This document shows positions 51,365 to 59,840 of a stretch of DNA of 64,000 nucleotides, piece by piece (position 1 is the stretch's first letter; every line of letters begins with the position of its first letter). The stretch lies in the NCBI GenBank assembly GCA_965194505.1, contig OZ239144.1, positions 1,240,001 to 1,304,000 of the forward strand, in the 5' to 3' direction. The DNA is from Hahnella aquatica. GTDB lineage: Bacteria; Pseudomonadota; Gammaproteobacteria; Burkholderiales; Burkholderiaceae_A. The position numbers and the translations under genes were made by a program. Below the pieces are notes generated by a model. It had not been told where the DNA came from and did no database searches. It saw only the letters and a list, made by a program, of their open reading frames with translations.

Positions 51365-52324
51365 TTACTCCTTGGTGGTGCCAGCCAACAAGGCCAGCAG
51401 TTGGGACCCATCACGGGCAAACAGGCGAATGCCCTCGGCGAGTTTCTCCGAGGCCATCGCATCATCGTTCAACTGATAACGAAAGGCCGACTCATGCAGG
51501 TGGCGCCAAGGCGCCGCCTGGGCGCGGCCCTGGGCCTCTGGGCTGGTGTCTGGCTCCAGCGGTGTGGGGCCGGTCATGGCGGGGCGCTGGGCGAGCTGAT
51601 CCAGCAGGTCTGGGCTGACGGTGAGCAGGTCGCAGCCGGCCAGGGCCATCACCTGCTCCACCGACCGAAAGCTTGCACCCATGATCTCGGTGGACACGCC
51701 CCGGGCCTTGTAGTCCTCAAAGACCGCTCGCACGAAGCGAACGCCTGGGTCGTCCTGCGCAGCAGACCAGGACTCTCCACGCTGCTTGAACCAGTCGCTG
51801 ATGCGGCCCACAAAGGGCGAGATGAGCTGCACCCCCGCATCGGCGCAGGCGCTGGCCTGGGCCATGGAAAAGATGAGTGTCATGTTGCAGGCCACACCCC
51901 GAAGGCTGAGTTTTTCTGCAGCCCGAATGCCCTCCCAGGTGGCGGGCAGTTTGATGAGCACCCGAGACAGTGGCACGCCAGCATGATCGTAGGCCTCGGC
52001 CATAGACATGGCCTGGGTCACTGTGCCCTCCACATCGAAGGCGAGTCGGGCATCGACCTCTGAGGAGACACGCCCTGGGATGAGCTTGAGGATGGCCAGA
52101 CCAAAGCCCACCACCAGCGCCTGGAGACGCGCATCGGCAGAGGCTTGTGGCAACTCGGCCTGCACCGCCTCGGCCAGGGCCCGGCCCTCGGGCTCGGACA
52201 TGGCCTTCAAAATAAGGCTGGGGTTGGTGGTGGCGTCCTGAGGACGCACCTCGCGGATGCGCGAAAGACTGCCCGTGTCCGCCACGATGGTGGTCACCTG
52301 CCGAAGGGATTCAAGGGCGTTCAT
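51365..52324 (-). CDS. tal: Transaldolase
   Basis: Tal transfers dihydroxyacetone units in the pentose phosphate pathway. The 319-residue protein shows RPQDATTNPSLILKAM at the start, LIKLPATWEGIRAAEKL with the Schiff-base Lys, and CNMTLIFSMAQASACADAG. ATG 52324 (MNALESL) opens the homology. A terminator ending the fccAB transcript lies inside its 5' flank. Confidence 0.96.
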   Translation of the reverse strand: MNALESLRQVTTIVADTGSLSRIREVRPQDATTNPSLILKAMSEPEGRALAEAVQAELPQASADARLQALVVGFGLAILKLIPGRVSSEVDARLAFDVEGTVTQAMSMAEAYDHAGVPLSRVLIKLPATWEGIRAAEKLSLRGVACNMTLIFSMAQASACADAGVQLISPFVGRISDWFKQRGESWSAAQDDPGVRFVRAVFEDYKARGVSTEIMGASFRSVEQVMALAGCDLLTVSPDLLDQLAQRPAMTGPTPLEPDTSPEAQGRAQAAPWRHLHESAFRYQLNDDAMASEKLAEGIRLFARDGSQLLALLAGTTKE

Positions 52325-52350
52325 GGACAAAGGTCTTGGGCAAAAGAAAA

Positions 52351-52380
52351 GGGCATGATCAGGAAACCCCAATCATGCCC
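52351..52380 (-). terminator. Intrinsic terminator of fccAB
   Basis: GGGCATGAT (52351-52359) pairs with ATCATGCCC (52372-52380). On the minus strand it is followed by TTTTCTTTT. It lies about 50 bases past the fccB stop and just before tal. Confidence 0.8.
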
Positions 52381-52427
52381 GAAAGCCACAGGGCGGGCGG
52401 CCTGAGGCCACCCTGCCCCAACACAGT

Positions 52428-53732
52428 TTAGGTCAGCATGTCGGCCCAGATGTTCTTGGCCCACTGGTAGGCGTACCGGCCCTCGAGCTCTGTGGGCGCC
52501 GTCGACAGGCCGCCCGCACCTTTGACCGGCTGCATGGTCTTGGTGGCTGCGTCGTACTGGTGAACGCTCGCCACGTGAACGACATTGGCCTGGTCCACAA
52601 AGCTGTAGCAGGTGTTGGCCATGGTGACCGGCATCGGTGCCCGGCCATTCATGATCTCCACGATGGCTGCTGCAGCGGCCTTGCCATGCTGGTTCGCCAT
52701 GTGGCCAGACTTGGGCATGCCAGGGGCCGAGAAGGTGGCATCGCCGAGCACATGAATGTTCTTGTGGGCCGTGGATTCGGTGGTGAGCCAGTCCACACCG
52801 CACCAGAGGTCGTTCATGTTGACCAAGCCCGCATCCTTGGCGATCTTGCCAGCATGGTTGGGCGGCACCACATTCAGGACATCGCCCTTGACCTTGTCGC
52901 CGACCTCGGTGATGAGGGTCTTGCCCTTGAGGTCGAGCTCATTGACCACCATGTTCGGCGTGTAGGTGATGATGCCCGCGTACTGCTCCTTCCAGACCTT
53001 CATGAACAGGCCCTTCTTGGACTGGATGTCGGCGTTGGCATCCAGGATGAGCACCTTGCTCTTGGGCTTCTCCCGCTTGAAGTAGTTGGCGATCTGCGAG
53101 GCACGCTCGTAGGGGCCGGGAGGGCACCGATAGGGGGCCTTGGGGATGGTGAGCACATAGACACCACCGTTGGGCATCGCCTCGAGCTGGGCCCGCAGTG
53201 CGATGGTCTGGGCGCCGGCCTTCCAGGAGTGCAGAACCACCTTCTGGGCCTCGGCATCCAGGCCACGAATGGCACCGAAATTGAAGTCCACGCCGGGCGA
53301 GACGATGAGCCGGTCGTATTTCATGTCGGCGATCTTGCGCATGGTGACGACCTGCTTGACCGGGTCGATCTTGGTGACCTCGTCGTTGAGCACCAGGATG
53401 CCGCGCTCGCGCAGGCCACCATAGCCGCGCTTGATGTAGTCGATCTTCTGGACGCCACCGAGCACCAGGTTGGAGATGGGGCATGAGTAGAACTCACGCT
53501 CGCGCTCAATGAGCACCACCTCGATGGCACCACCGCCCCACTCTTGCAGGTACTTGGCGGCTGTGGCGCCACCGTAACCACCACCGATGACGACCACACG
53601 GCCAATCTTCTTGGTGGACGACATGCCGCCCGAGGTGGTGGCGCAGCCGGTCAGCAGGCCAGCACCGGACAGCGCCGCCGCCCCTGCACCAGCCTTGAGA
53701 ATGCCCCGACGGGACGTGGATGCGTTATTCAT
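52428..53732 (-). CDS. fccB: Flavocytochrome c sulfide dehydrogenase, flavoprotein subunit
   Basis: FccB oxidises sulfide in the periplasm and passes electrons to the cytochrome subunit. The 434-residue precursor has a Tat signal (TSRRGILKAGAGAAALSG), an FAD-binding fold (GRVVVIGGGYGGATAAKYL), SCPISNLVLGG with a redox Cys, and a C-terminal FCSD-flavin binding region (GAGGLSTAPTELEGRYAYQW). ATG 53732 (MNNAST) precedes the twin Arg. It follows fccA by 42 bases. Confidence 0.92.
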   Translation of the reverse strand: MNNASTSRRGILKAGAGAAALSGAGLLTGCATTSGGMSSTKKIGRVVVIGGGYGGATAAKYLQEWGGGAIEVVLIEREREFYSCPISNLVLGGVQKIDYIKRGYGGLRERGILVLNDEVTKIDPVKQVVTMRKIADMKYDRLIVSPGVDFNFGAIRGLDAEAQKVVLHSWKAGAQTIALRAQLEAMPNGGVYVLTIPKAPYRCPPGPYERASQIANYFKREKPKSKVLILDANADIQSKKGLFMKVWKEQYAGIITYTPNMVVNELDLKGKTLITEVGDKVKGDVLNVVPPNHAGKIAKDAGLVNMNDLWCGVDWLTTESTAHKNIHVLGDATFSAPGMPKSGHMANQHGKAAAAAIVEIMNGRAPMPVTMANTCYSFVDQANVVHVASVHQYDAATKTMQPVKGAGGLSTAPTELEGRYAYQWAKNIWADMLT

Positions 53733-53774
53733 ATGGTCTCCCTGAAACAATTTGGTCGAAAGAGGGGCGCCTGC

Positions 53775-54080
53775 TTAGCGCTTTTTCTGGGCCGAGAAGA
53801 AGTCGCCCATGATGGCGATCTGCTCGTCGGTATAGCCCTTGGCGATTTGATGCATGAGCGTGGCCGGGCGCTTTCCCGACTTAAAGGCGTTCATGGTGTC
53901 GATGAAGCGGTCTTTGGGGTAGCCCGCCAGACTAAAGCCACCGTCGACTGCATTGCCGTTGGTGCCGTGGCAGTTCGCACAGGCAGCCGCCAGATAACGT
54001 GCCTTGTTGAGATCGGTGGCGTGCGCAGCACCGAAGGCCAGCGACGTCGCGATGCCGGCCATGACCAGACGCAGTTTCAT
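53775..54080 (-). CDS. fccA: Class I cytochrome c, FccA/SoxE-like subunit
   Basis: This 101-residue secreted cytochrome has a signal peptide ending near FGAAHA, a single haem site CANCHG, and an axial Met candidate in KRPATLMHQIAKGYTD. It is the likely electron acceptor of FccB, with which it forms an operon. It is shorter than dihaem FccA, closer to SoxE-type monohaem partners. ATG 54080 (MKLRLVM) opens the signal peptide after AGGAGACC-type sequence. Confidence 0.9.
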   Translation of the reverse strand: MKLRLVMAGIATSLAFGAAHATDLNKARYLAAACANCHGTNGNAVDGGFSLAGYPKDRFIDTMNAFKSGKRPATLMHQIAKGYTDEQIAIMGDFFSAQKKR

Positions 54081-54097
54081 AGGGTCTCCTTTGGGTA

Positions 54098-54131
54098 TGT
54101 TTTCATGCGTATGTGTAGTTTCCTGAAAACA
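54098..54131. promoter_or_regulatory. Inverted repeat upstream of fccA
   Basis: TGTTTTCA (54098-54105) and TGAAAACA (54124-54131) form perfect 8-base arms separated by 18 bases, 18 bases before the fccA ATG. A regulator-binding site or a 5'-UTR stem is possible. Confidence 0.4.
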
Positions 54132-54183
54132 CAGACGGGTGCAAGCCCAAATGAACACTTTGAACCCCAGGGAAACCCTAGGC

Positions 54184-56517
54184 CTACGAGGACACCTCCT
54201 CTGCAGCCTCTTGCGATGCGGGCGGACGTTTCCCGCCGGGGGGCTCGGCAGCGACCATGGCCAGTGAGACCGTCTCGTCGTCCTCGGCCAGGTCGATGTC
54301 GACTCGGCCACCGTTGACGAGTTTGCCAAAGAGCAGCTCATCGGCCAGGGCCTTGCGGATTTTGTCTTGGATGATGCGCTGCATGGGCCGCGCGCCCATG
54401 GCGGGGTCGAAGCCTTTTTTGGCAAGGAACTTGCGCAGCCGCTCCGAGAATGAGGCCTCGACCTTCTTCTCGTGCAACTGGGTCTCGAGGTCGATGAGGA
54501 ACTTATCCACGACGCGAAGGATGATGTCCTCGTCGAGCGACCGAAACGAGATCACCGCATCGAGCCGGTTGCGGAATTCCGGCGTGAAGACGCGCTTGAT
54601 CTCTTCGATCTCATCGCCGGACTGACGTGGGTTCGAGAAGCCGATGGCACGTTTGCCGAGGATGTCTGCACCCGCGTTGGTCGTCATGATGAGAATGACA
54701 TTGCGGAAGTCGGCCTTGCGGCCGTTGTTGTCGGTGAGGGTGCCGTGGTCCATCACCTGCAACAGGATGTTGAAGATGTCGGGGTGGGCCTTCTCGATCT
54801 CATCGAGCAAGAGCACCGCATGCGGCTTCTTGTGCACGGCCTCGGTGAGGAGGCCGCCCTGATCGAAGCCGACATAGCCCGGGGGCGCGCCAATGAGGCG
54901 CGAGACGGCATGCCGCTCCATGTACTCCGACATGTCGAACCGAATGAGTTCGATGCCCAGCAGAAAGGCCAATTGCTTGGCCACCTCGGTCTTGCCAACG
55001 CCAGTGGGGCCGCTCAGCAGGAAGCAGCCAATCGGCTTGTCGGTCTTGCCCAGGCCAGAGCGGGCCATCTTGATGGCGGCCGTGAGGGAGTCGATGGCCG
55101 GGTCTTGGCCGAAGACCACGTTCTTCAGGTTGCGGTCGAGCTTGGCAAGAATCTGTCGGTCGTCGGTGTTGACGGTCTGGGGCGGGATGCGGGCGATCTT
55201 GGAGACGATCTCCTCGATCTCGGCCTTGCCGATGGTGCGCTTTTGCTTGCTCTTGGGCAGGATGCGCTGGGCGGCGCCGGCCTCATCGATGACATCGATG
55301 GCCTTGTCTGGAAGGTGGCGGTCGTTGATGTAGCGGGCGGCGAGCTCGGCCGCGGCTGTGAGGGCGCCGGCCTGGTATTTCACTCCATGGTGCTCCTCAA
55401 AGCGCGACTTCAGGCCCTTCAGAATTTGAATGGTCTGGTCGACCGAGGGCTCGTTGACATCGATCTTTTGGAAGCGCCGAGACAGGGCGTGGTCCTTCTC
55501 GAAAATGCCGCGGTACTCGTTGTAGGTGGTGGCGCCGATGCAGCGCAGGTTGCCCGATGACAGGGCGGGCTTGAGCAGATTGCTGGCATCGAGCGTGCCG
55601 CCCGAGGCCGAGCCTGCTCCAATGAGTGTATGGATCTCGTCGATGAACAGCACGGCATGTGGGTCCGCCTTGAGCTGCTTGAGCACGGCCTTGAGCCGCT
55701 GTTCAAAGTCGCCCCGGTACTTCGTGCCGGCGAGCAGTGCGCCCATGTCGAGCGAATACACCGTGGCGGCCTCGAGGATCTCGGGCACCTGCTTTTCGGT
55801 GATGCGCCAGGCCAGGCCTTCGGCGATGGCCGTCTTGCCCACCCCGGCCTCGCCCACCAGCAGGGGGTTGTTCTTGCGGCGACGGCAGAGCACCTGCACC
55901 ACGCGCTCGACCTCATGCTCGCGGCCAATGAGGGGGTCGATCTTGCCTTCGAGGGCCAGCTTGTTGAGGTTCTGGGTGTATTGGTCTAGCGGCGTGGGCT
56001 GGGCAGCCGAACTGGAAGAGCCGCTCGACTCTTGCGACTCAGAGGCCTGCTCCTCGGTGGCATTGGGCGGCGTGGTGCCCGACTTGGTGATGCCATGGGC
56101 AATGAAGTTCACGACATCGAGACGGGTGACGCCCTGCTGGTGCAGGAAATAAACGGCGTGGGAATCTTTCTCGCCAAAGATGGCCACGAGCACATTGGCG
56201 CCGGTGACCTCCTTCTTGCCGTTGGAGGTGGACTGGACATGCATGATGGCCCGCTGAATGACCCGCTGGAAGCCGAGCGTGGGCTGGGTGTCGACGTCGT
56301 CAGAGCCTTGAATGACGGGCGTGTTCTCGGCGATGTGGCCCGTGAGGGACTTGCGCAGGACGTCCATGTCGACTGCGCAGGCCCGAAGGATGTCTGCAGA
56401 GGAAGGATTGTCGAGCAAGGCCAGGAGCAGGTGCTCCACGGTGATGAACTCATGACGCTGCTGGCGGGCTTCCACAAAGGCCATGTGGAGACTGACTTCT
56501 AGTTCTTGCGAGATCAT
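54184..56517 (-). CDS. clpA: ATP-dependent Clp protease ATP-binding subunit ClpA
   Basis: ClpA is the AAA+ unfoldase for ClpP. The 777-residue protein has the N-domain (ISQELEVSLHMAFVEARQQR), D1 Walker A VGEAGVGKTAIAEGLA and Walker B VLFIDEIHTLIGAG, then D2 GPTGVGKTEVAKQLA, VLLLDEIEKAHPD, and the IGF-like loop for ClpP near RAIGFSNPRQSG. ATG 56517 overlaps the clpS stop by four bases. Confidence 0.96.
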   Translation of the reverse strand: MISQELEVSLHMAFVEARQQRHEFITVEHLLLALLDNPSSADILRACAVDMDVLRKSLTGHIAENTPVIQGSDDVDTQPTLGFQRVIQRAIMHVQSTSNGKKEVTGANVLVAIFGEKDSHAVYFLHQQGVTRLDVVNFIAHGITKSGTTPPNATEEQASESQESSGSSSSAAQPTPLDQYTQNLNKLALEGKIDPLIGREHEVERVVQVLCRRRKNNPLLVGEAGVGKTAIAEGLAWRITEKQVPEILEAATVYSLDMGALLAGTKYRGDFEQRLKAVLKQLKADPHAVLFIDEIHTLIGAGSASGGTLDASNLLKPALSSGNLRCIGATTYNEYRGIFEKDHALSRRFQKIDVNEPSVDQTIQILKGLKSRFEEHHGVKYQAGALTAAAELAARYINDRHLPDKAIDVIDEAGAAQRILPKSKQKRTIGKAEIEEIVSKIARIPPQTVNTDDRQILAKLDRNLKNVVFGQDPAIDSLTAAIKMARSGLGKTDKPIGCFLLSGPTGVGKTEVAKQLAFLLGIELIRFDMSEYMERHAVSRLIGAPPGYVGFDQGGLLTEAVHKKPHAVLLLDEIEKAHPDIFNILLQVMDHGTLTDNNGRKADFRNVILIMTTNAGADILGKRAIGFSNPRQSGDEIEEIKRVFTPEFRNRLDAVISFRSLDEDIILRVVDKFLIDLETQLHEKKVEASFSERLRKFLAKKGFDPAMGARPMQRIIQDKIRKALADELLFGKLVNGGRVDIDLAEDDETVSLAMVAAEPPGGKRPPASQEAAEEVSS

Positions 56518-56840
56518 GCTTCCTCCATCACACACTGCAGCGGATGCTGATGCATCCGCGAAAAGCCGTTGACCTGCTCCACTTTGGTCTCGGCCACCTC
56601 TTTGGGGTAGACCCCACACACGCCCCGCCCTTCCCTGTGAACCCTGAGCATGACCTGCGTTGCTTTCTCACGGTCCATGGAGAAGAATTTTTGCAGAATT
56701 AACACCACAAATTCCATCGGGGTGAAATCGTCATTTAAAAGCCACACCGTAAACCTTGGTGGCGGGGCCACTTTGGACGGCGCCCGTTCAAGCACTGGCG
56801 TGCCGATGTCTGGGGGAGCGGAAGGGACATTTGTCGCCAT
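56514..56840 (-). CDS. clpS: ClpS adaptor for N-degron substrates
   Basis: ClpS delivers proteins with N-terminal Leu, Phe, Tyr or Trp to ClpAP. The 108-residue protein shows VWLLNDDFTPMEFVVLILQKFF (the binding pocket with Asn-Asp-Asp), VMLRVHREGRGVCGVYP and AETKVEQVN. ATG 56840 (MATNVPS) is chosen. It works with the aat and bpt products encoded elsewhere in the window. The gap 56841-57001 holds divergent promoter sequence, including a TTGACG at 56957. Confidence 0.95.
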   Translation of the reverse strand: MATNVPSAPPDIGTPVLERAPSKVAPPPRFTVWLLNDDFTPMEFVVLILQKFFSMDREKATQVMLRVHREGRGVCGVYPKEVAETKVEQVNGFSRMHQHPLQCVMEEA

Positions 56841-57001
56841 GCACCAAGTGTAGAGCCAATCTCCCCTCAAGAAACCGTCATTCTTTGTTGGACAAAGCCA
56901 AGAACTGGGAATATAGTGGGATGTGGTAGTCCGCTTCGCATGGCAGAGTTGTTCTCTTGACGTGCGGTTTTTTGTTCTTTTTAAAAGGTAGGAACGCAGG
57001 A

Positions 57002-57208
57002 ATGTCTACAGGTACAGTCAAGTGGTTCAACGATGCCAAAGGCTTTGGTTTCATCACCCCCGATGAGGGCGGCGAAGACGTCTTCGCACACTTCTCAGCC
57101 ATTCAAACCAACGGCTTTCGGTCGTTGAAAGAAGGCCAGAAGGTGCAGTTCGACATCATTCAGGGCCCCAAAGGAAAACAGGCTTCAAACATCGTGCCCG
57201 CGGCCTAA
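57002..57208 (+). CDS. Cold-shock domain protein
   Basis: This 68-residue single-stranded nucleic-acid-binding protein of the Csp family has RNP1 KGFGFITPDEG and RNP2 DVFAHFSAI. It begins STGTVKWFNDAK. Such proteins act as RNA chaperones. ATG 57002 has AGGAACGCAGGA upstream. A strong bidirectional terminator follows 22 bases after its stop. Confidence 0.95.
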   Translation: MSTGTVKWFNDAKGFGFITPDEGGEDVFAHFSAIQTNGFRSLKEGQKVQFDIIQGPKGKQASNIVPAA

Positions 57209-57230
57209 ATTCTAGGCGCTCACGAAAAAA

Positions 57231-57257
57231 AACCCCGATCAGTTGATCGGGGTTTTT
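57231..57257. terminator. Bidirectional intrinsic terminator (csp/icd)
   Basis: ACCCCGATCA and TGATCGGGGT form a perfect stem with a short loop, with an A-run on one side and a T-run on the other. It can therefore end both the csp transcript and the convergent icd transcript. Confidence 0.9.
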
Positions 57258-57296
57258 TTATGTCCAAAGGCCGCGGACGGCCGACCTCGGATGGCC

Positions 57297-58550
57297 TTAC
57301 ATGTGCTCAATCATAACCTCGCCAAAGCCCGAGCAGCTGACCTGGGTGGCGCCATCCATGAGGCGGGCAAAGTCATAGGTGACACGGCGGCTTGAGATCG
57401 AACGCTCCATCGCCCCGATGATGAGGTCTGCAGCCTCGACCCAGCCCATGTGGCGCAGCATCATCTCGGCCGAGAGAATCAGTGAACCAGGGTTCACATA
57501 GTCCTGGCCCGCGTACTTGGGCGCAGTGCCGTGGGTGGCCTCGAACATGGCCACGCGGTCTGAGAGGTTCGCACCCGGTGCAATGCCAATGCCACCCACC
57601 TGGGCGGCCAGGGCATCGGAGACATAGTCGCCGTTGAGGTTGAGCGTGGCAATCACGCTGTACTCGGCCGGCCGCAGCAGAATCTGCTGCAGGAAGGCGT
57701 CCGCGATGGAGTCCTTCACGATCACCTCGCGGCCCGTCTTGGGGTTCTTGAACTTGCACCATGGGCCGCCATCGATCGGCTCGGCGCCGAACTCCCGCTG
57801 GGCCAGTGCGTAGGCCCAGTCGCGAAAGCCACCCTCGGTGAACTTCATGATGTTGCCCTTGTGCACGATGGTGAGCGAAGGCTTGTCGTTGTCGATCACG
57901 TACTGCATGGCCTTGCGCACAAGCCGCTCGGTGCCCTCTCGGGAGACCGGCTTGATGCCAATGCCCGAGGTCTCGGGGAAGCGAATCTTCTTCACCCCAA
58001 AGTCTTTCATGAGGATGTCGATCAGCCGCTTGGCCTCGGGCGACTCTGCCGCGTACTCAATGCCGGCATAGATGTCCTCGGAGTTCTCTCGGAAAATGAC
58101 CATGTCGGTCTTCTCGGGCTCCTTGAGGGGGCTGGGCACGCCCTTGAAATAGCGCACCGGCCGCAGGCAGACATAGAGGTCGAGCTGCTGGCGAAGGGCC
58201 ACATTCAGCGACCGAATGCCACCACCCACTGGCGTGGTCAGCGGGCCCTTGATGGAGACAACGTAGTCGCGCAGGACCTCGAGGGTCTCGTCGGGCAGCC
58301 AGACGTCTGGGCCGTAGACCTTGGTGGACTTCTCGCCGCAGAAAATTTCCATCCAGGAGATCTTGCGGCGGCCTCCGTAAGCCTTTTTCACAGCGGCATC
58401 GACCACCTTGATCATGACGGGGGTGATGTCGACGCCCGTGCCATCGCCCTCAATGAAGGGAATGATGGGCTGGTCGGGCACCTGAAGGGAGTTGTCGGGA
58501 TTGACCGTGATCTTTTGCCCCACGGATGGCACGACGATTTTGCTGCTCAT
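57297..58550 (-). CDS. icd: Isocitrate dehydrogenase (NADP)
   Basis: Icd oxidises isocitrate to 2-oxoglutarate in the TCA cycle. The 417-residue protein shows IPFIEGDGTGVDI, the substrate Ser in TPVGGGIRSLNVALRQQLDLY, IYAGIEYAAES, LNLNGDYVSDALAAQVGGIG and ATHGTAPKYAGQD. ATG 58550 (MSSKIV) has GGAG nine bases upstream, and a GTG two codons earlier is less likely. It diverges from the DUF192 gene. Confidence 0.96.
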   Translation of the reverse strand: MSSKIVVPSVGQKITVNPDNSLQVPDQPIIPFIEGDGTGVDITPVMIKVVDAAVKKAYGGRRKISWMEIFCGEKSTKVYGPDVWLPDETLEVLRDYVVSIKGPLTTPVGGGIRSLNVALRQQLDLYVCLRPVRYFKGVPSPLKEPEKTDMVIFRENSEDIYAGIEYAAESPEAKRLIDILMKDFGVKKIRFPETSGIGIKPVSREGTERLVRKAMQYVIDNDKPSLTIVHKGNIMKFTEGGFRDWAYALAQREFGAEPIDGGPWCKFKNPKTGREVIVKDSIADAFLQQILLRPAEYSVIATLNLNGDYVSDALAAQVGGIGIAPGANLSDRVAMFEATHGTAPKYAGQDYVNPGSLILSAEMMLRHMGWVEAADLIIGAMERSISSRRVTYDFARLMDGATQVSCSGFGEVMIEHM

Positions 58551-58598
58551 GGACACATTCTCCGAATGAAAATTTGATTGGTCCCGTATTCTAAGGCG

Positions 58599-59126
58599 AT
58601 GAAAGCCCTCCTGTGCCCAGCCCCATCGTTGGCGTCCTTGACTGTCTTGGCTGCGGTCTTGACTCGAATCGCCCTGGTCACTCGGATGGCCATGGCAACC
58701 GTCGCGGCCCTGGCCCTCTCAGCCGCCAGCGCCATGGCCAAGGACACCATCCCCCTGCGGCTGGGCGCCTTCACCGTGCAGGCCGAAGTGGCTGCAACGC
58801 CGGATCAGCGGGCCCGGGGCCTGATGTTTCGAGAACGCCTGGCCGACAACCACGGCATGCTGTTTGTCTTTGAGCAGGCGGCCCCGATCTGCATGTGGAT
58901 GAAGAACACCCCGCTGCCGCTGGCCGTGGCCTTTGTGGATGCCCGCGGGGCCATCATCAACGTGGAGTCGATGGTGCCACGCACCGAGACCCCGCACTGC
59001 GCGGCCGCACCGGCCTTGTATGCCTTGGAGATGGCCGACGGCTGGTTCCAAGACCGCGGCCTGGGACCCGGCCGGCGGATTGAGGGGCTTCCGCCGGCGG
59101 GCAGCAACCGACAGCCTTCGCGCTGA
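58599..59126 (+). CDS. DUF192 domain protein (secreted)
   Basis: This 175-residue protein has an N-terminal signal or anchor (MAMATVAALALSAASAMA around residues 35-52) and a DUF192 domain: VEAATPDQRARGLMF-type sequence, FRERLADNHGMLFVFEQ, CMWMKNTPLPLAVAFVD and INVESMVPRTETPHCA. The function of DUF192 is not settled. The true start could be the internal Met that opens a normal signal peptide. Confidence 0.85.
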   Translation: MKALLCPAPSLASLTVLAAVLTRIALVTRMAMATVAALALSAASAMAKDTIPLRLGAFTVQAEVAATPDQRARGLMFRERLADNHGMLFVFEQAAPICMWMKNTPLPLAVAFVDARGAIINVESMVPRTETPHCAAAPALYALEMADGWFQDRGLGPGRRIEGLPPAGSNRQPSR

Positions 59127-59155
59127 AAAACGACGCCCCACCCGAAGGCGGGGCG
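59125..59155 (-). terminator. Intrinsic terminator of sodB
   Basis: CGCCCC (59134-59139) and GGGGCG (59150-59155) form the outer stem, extended by CC/GG. On the minus strand the hairpin is followed by a T-run, ending the sodB transcript. On the plus strand the run is 12 bases away, so it may also serve the DUF192 gene weakly. Confidence 0.7.
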
Positions 59156-59171
59156 CGGGGCCGGCTCTTTT

Positions 59172-59750
59172 TTAGGCGGCGTTCTTGGCCACGAAATCCC
59201 AGTTCACCAAGGCCCAGAAGCCGTTGAGGTAATCGGGGCGGCGATTGCGGTGGTCGATGTAGTAGGCGTGCTCCCACAGGTCGCAGGTGAGCAGGGGCTT
59301 GTCGCCGGTGGTGAGCGGTGTGGCGGCATTGCTCGTGTTGACGATGTCGAGGCTGCCGTCGGCCTTCTTCACGAGCCATGTCCAGCTCGAGCCAAAGTTG
59401 CCCACCGCGCTCTTGTTGAAGGCTTCCTTGAAGGCATCGAAGCTGCCCCATTTGGCATCGATGGCCTTGGCCAGCGCGCCCGTGGGGGCTCCGCCGGCCT
59501 TGGGTGCGAGGCCGTGCCAGTAAAAGGTGTGGTTCCAGACCTGGGCTGCGTTGTTGAAGATGCCGCCGCTCGACTTGCGAACAATGTCCTCTAAACCGAG
59601 CGACTCGAATTCGGTGCCCTTGATCAGGTTGTTCAGGTTCGTCACGTACGTTTGGTGGTGCTTGCCGTAGTGGAACTCAAGGGTTTCTTTGGAAATGTGT
59701 GGCGCCAGGGCATCCATGGCGTAGGGCAGCGTTGGCAGGACATGTTCCAT
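59172..59750 (-). CDS. sodB: Superoxide dismutase (Fe type)
   Basis: SodB dismutates superoxide in the cytoplasm. The 192-residue protein has metal ligands in HYGKHHQTYVTNLN, NAAQVWNHTFYWHGL and DLWEHAYYIDHRN, and the Fe-type segments GSFDAFKEAF and GSSWTWLV. ATG 59750 (MEHVLPT) is used; twelve codons upstream are not homologous. It is preceded by AAACGTTTC-containing sequence and follows xseA on the same strand. Confidence 0.96.
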   Translation of the reverse strand: MEHVLPTLPYAMDALAPHISKETLEFHYGKHHQTYVTNLNNLIKGTEFESLGLEDIVRKSSGGIFNNAAQVWNHTFYWHGLAPKAGGAPTGALAKAIDAKWGSFDAFKEAFNKSAVGNFGSSWTWLVKKADGSLDIVNTSNAATPLTTGDKPLLTCDLWEHAYYIDHRNRRPDYLNGFWALVNWDFVAKNAA

Positions 59751-59840
59751 GAAACGTTTCTCCTTCAGATGGGGTGGTTTGACCAAGACGAAGCTTAATC
59801 GATCTGGCCAGTGCTGGGATGCACCAACGGCCTTAACCGC

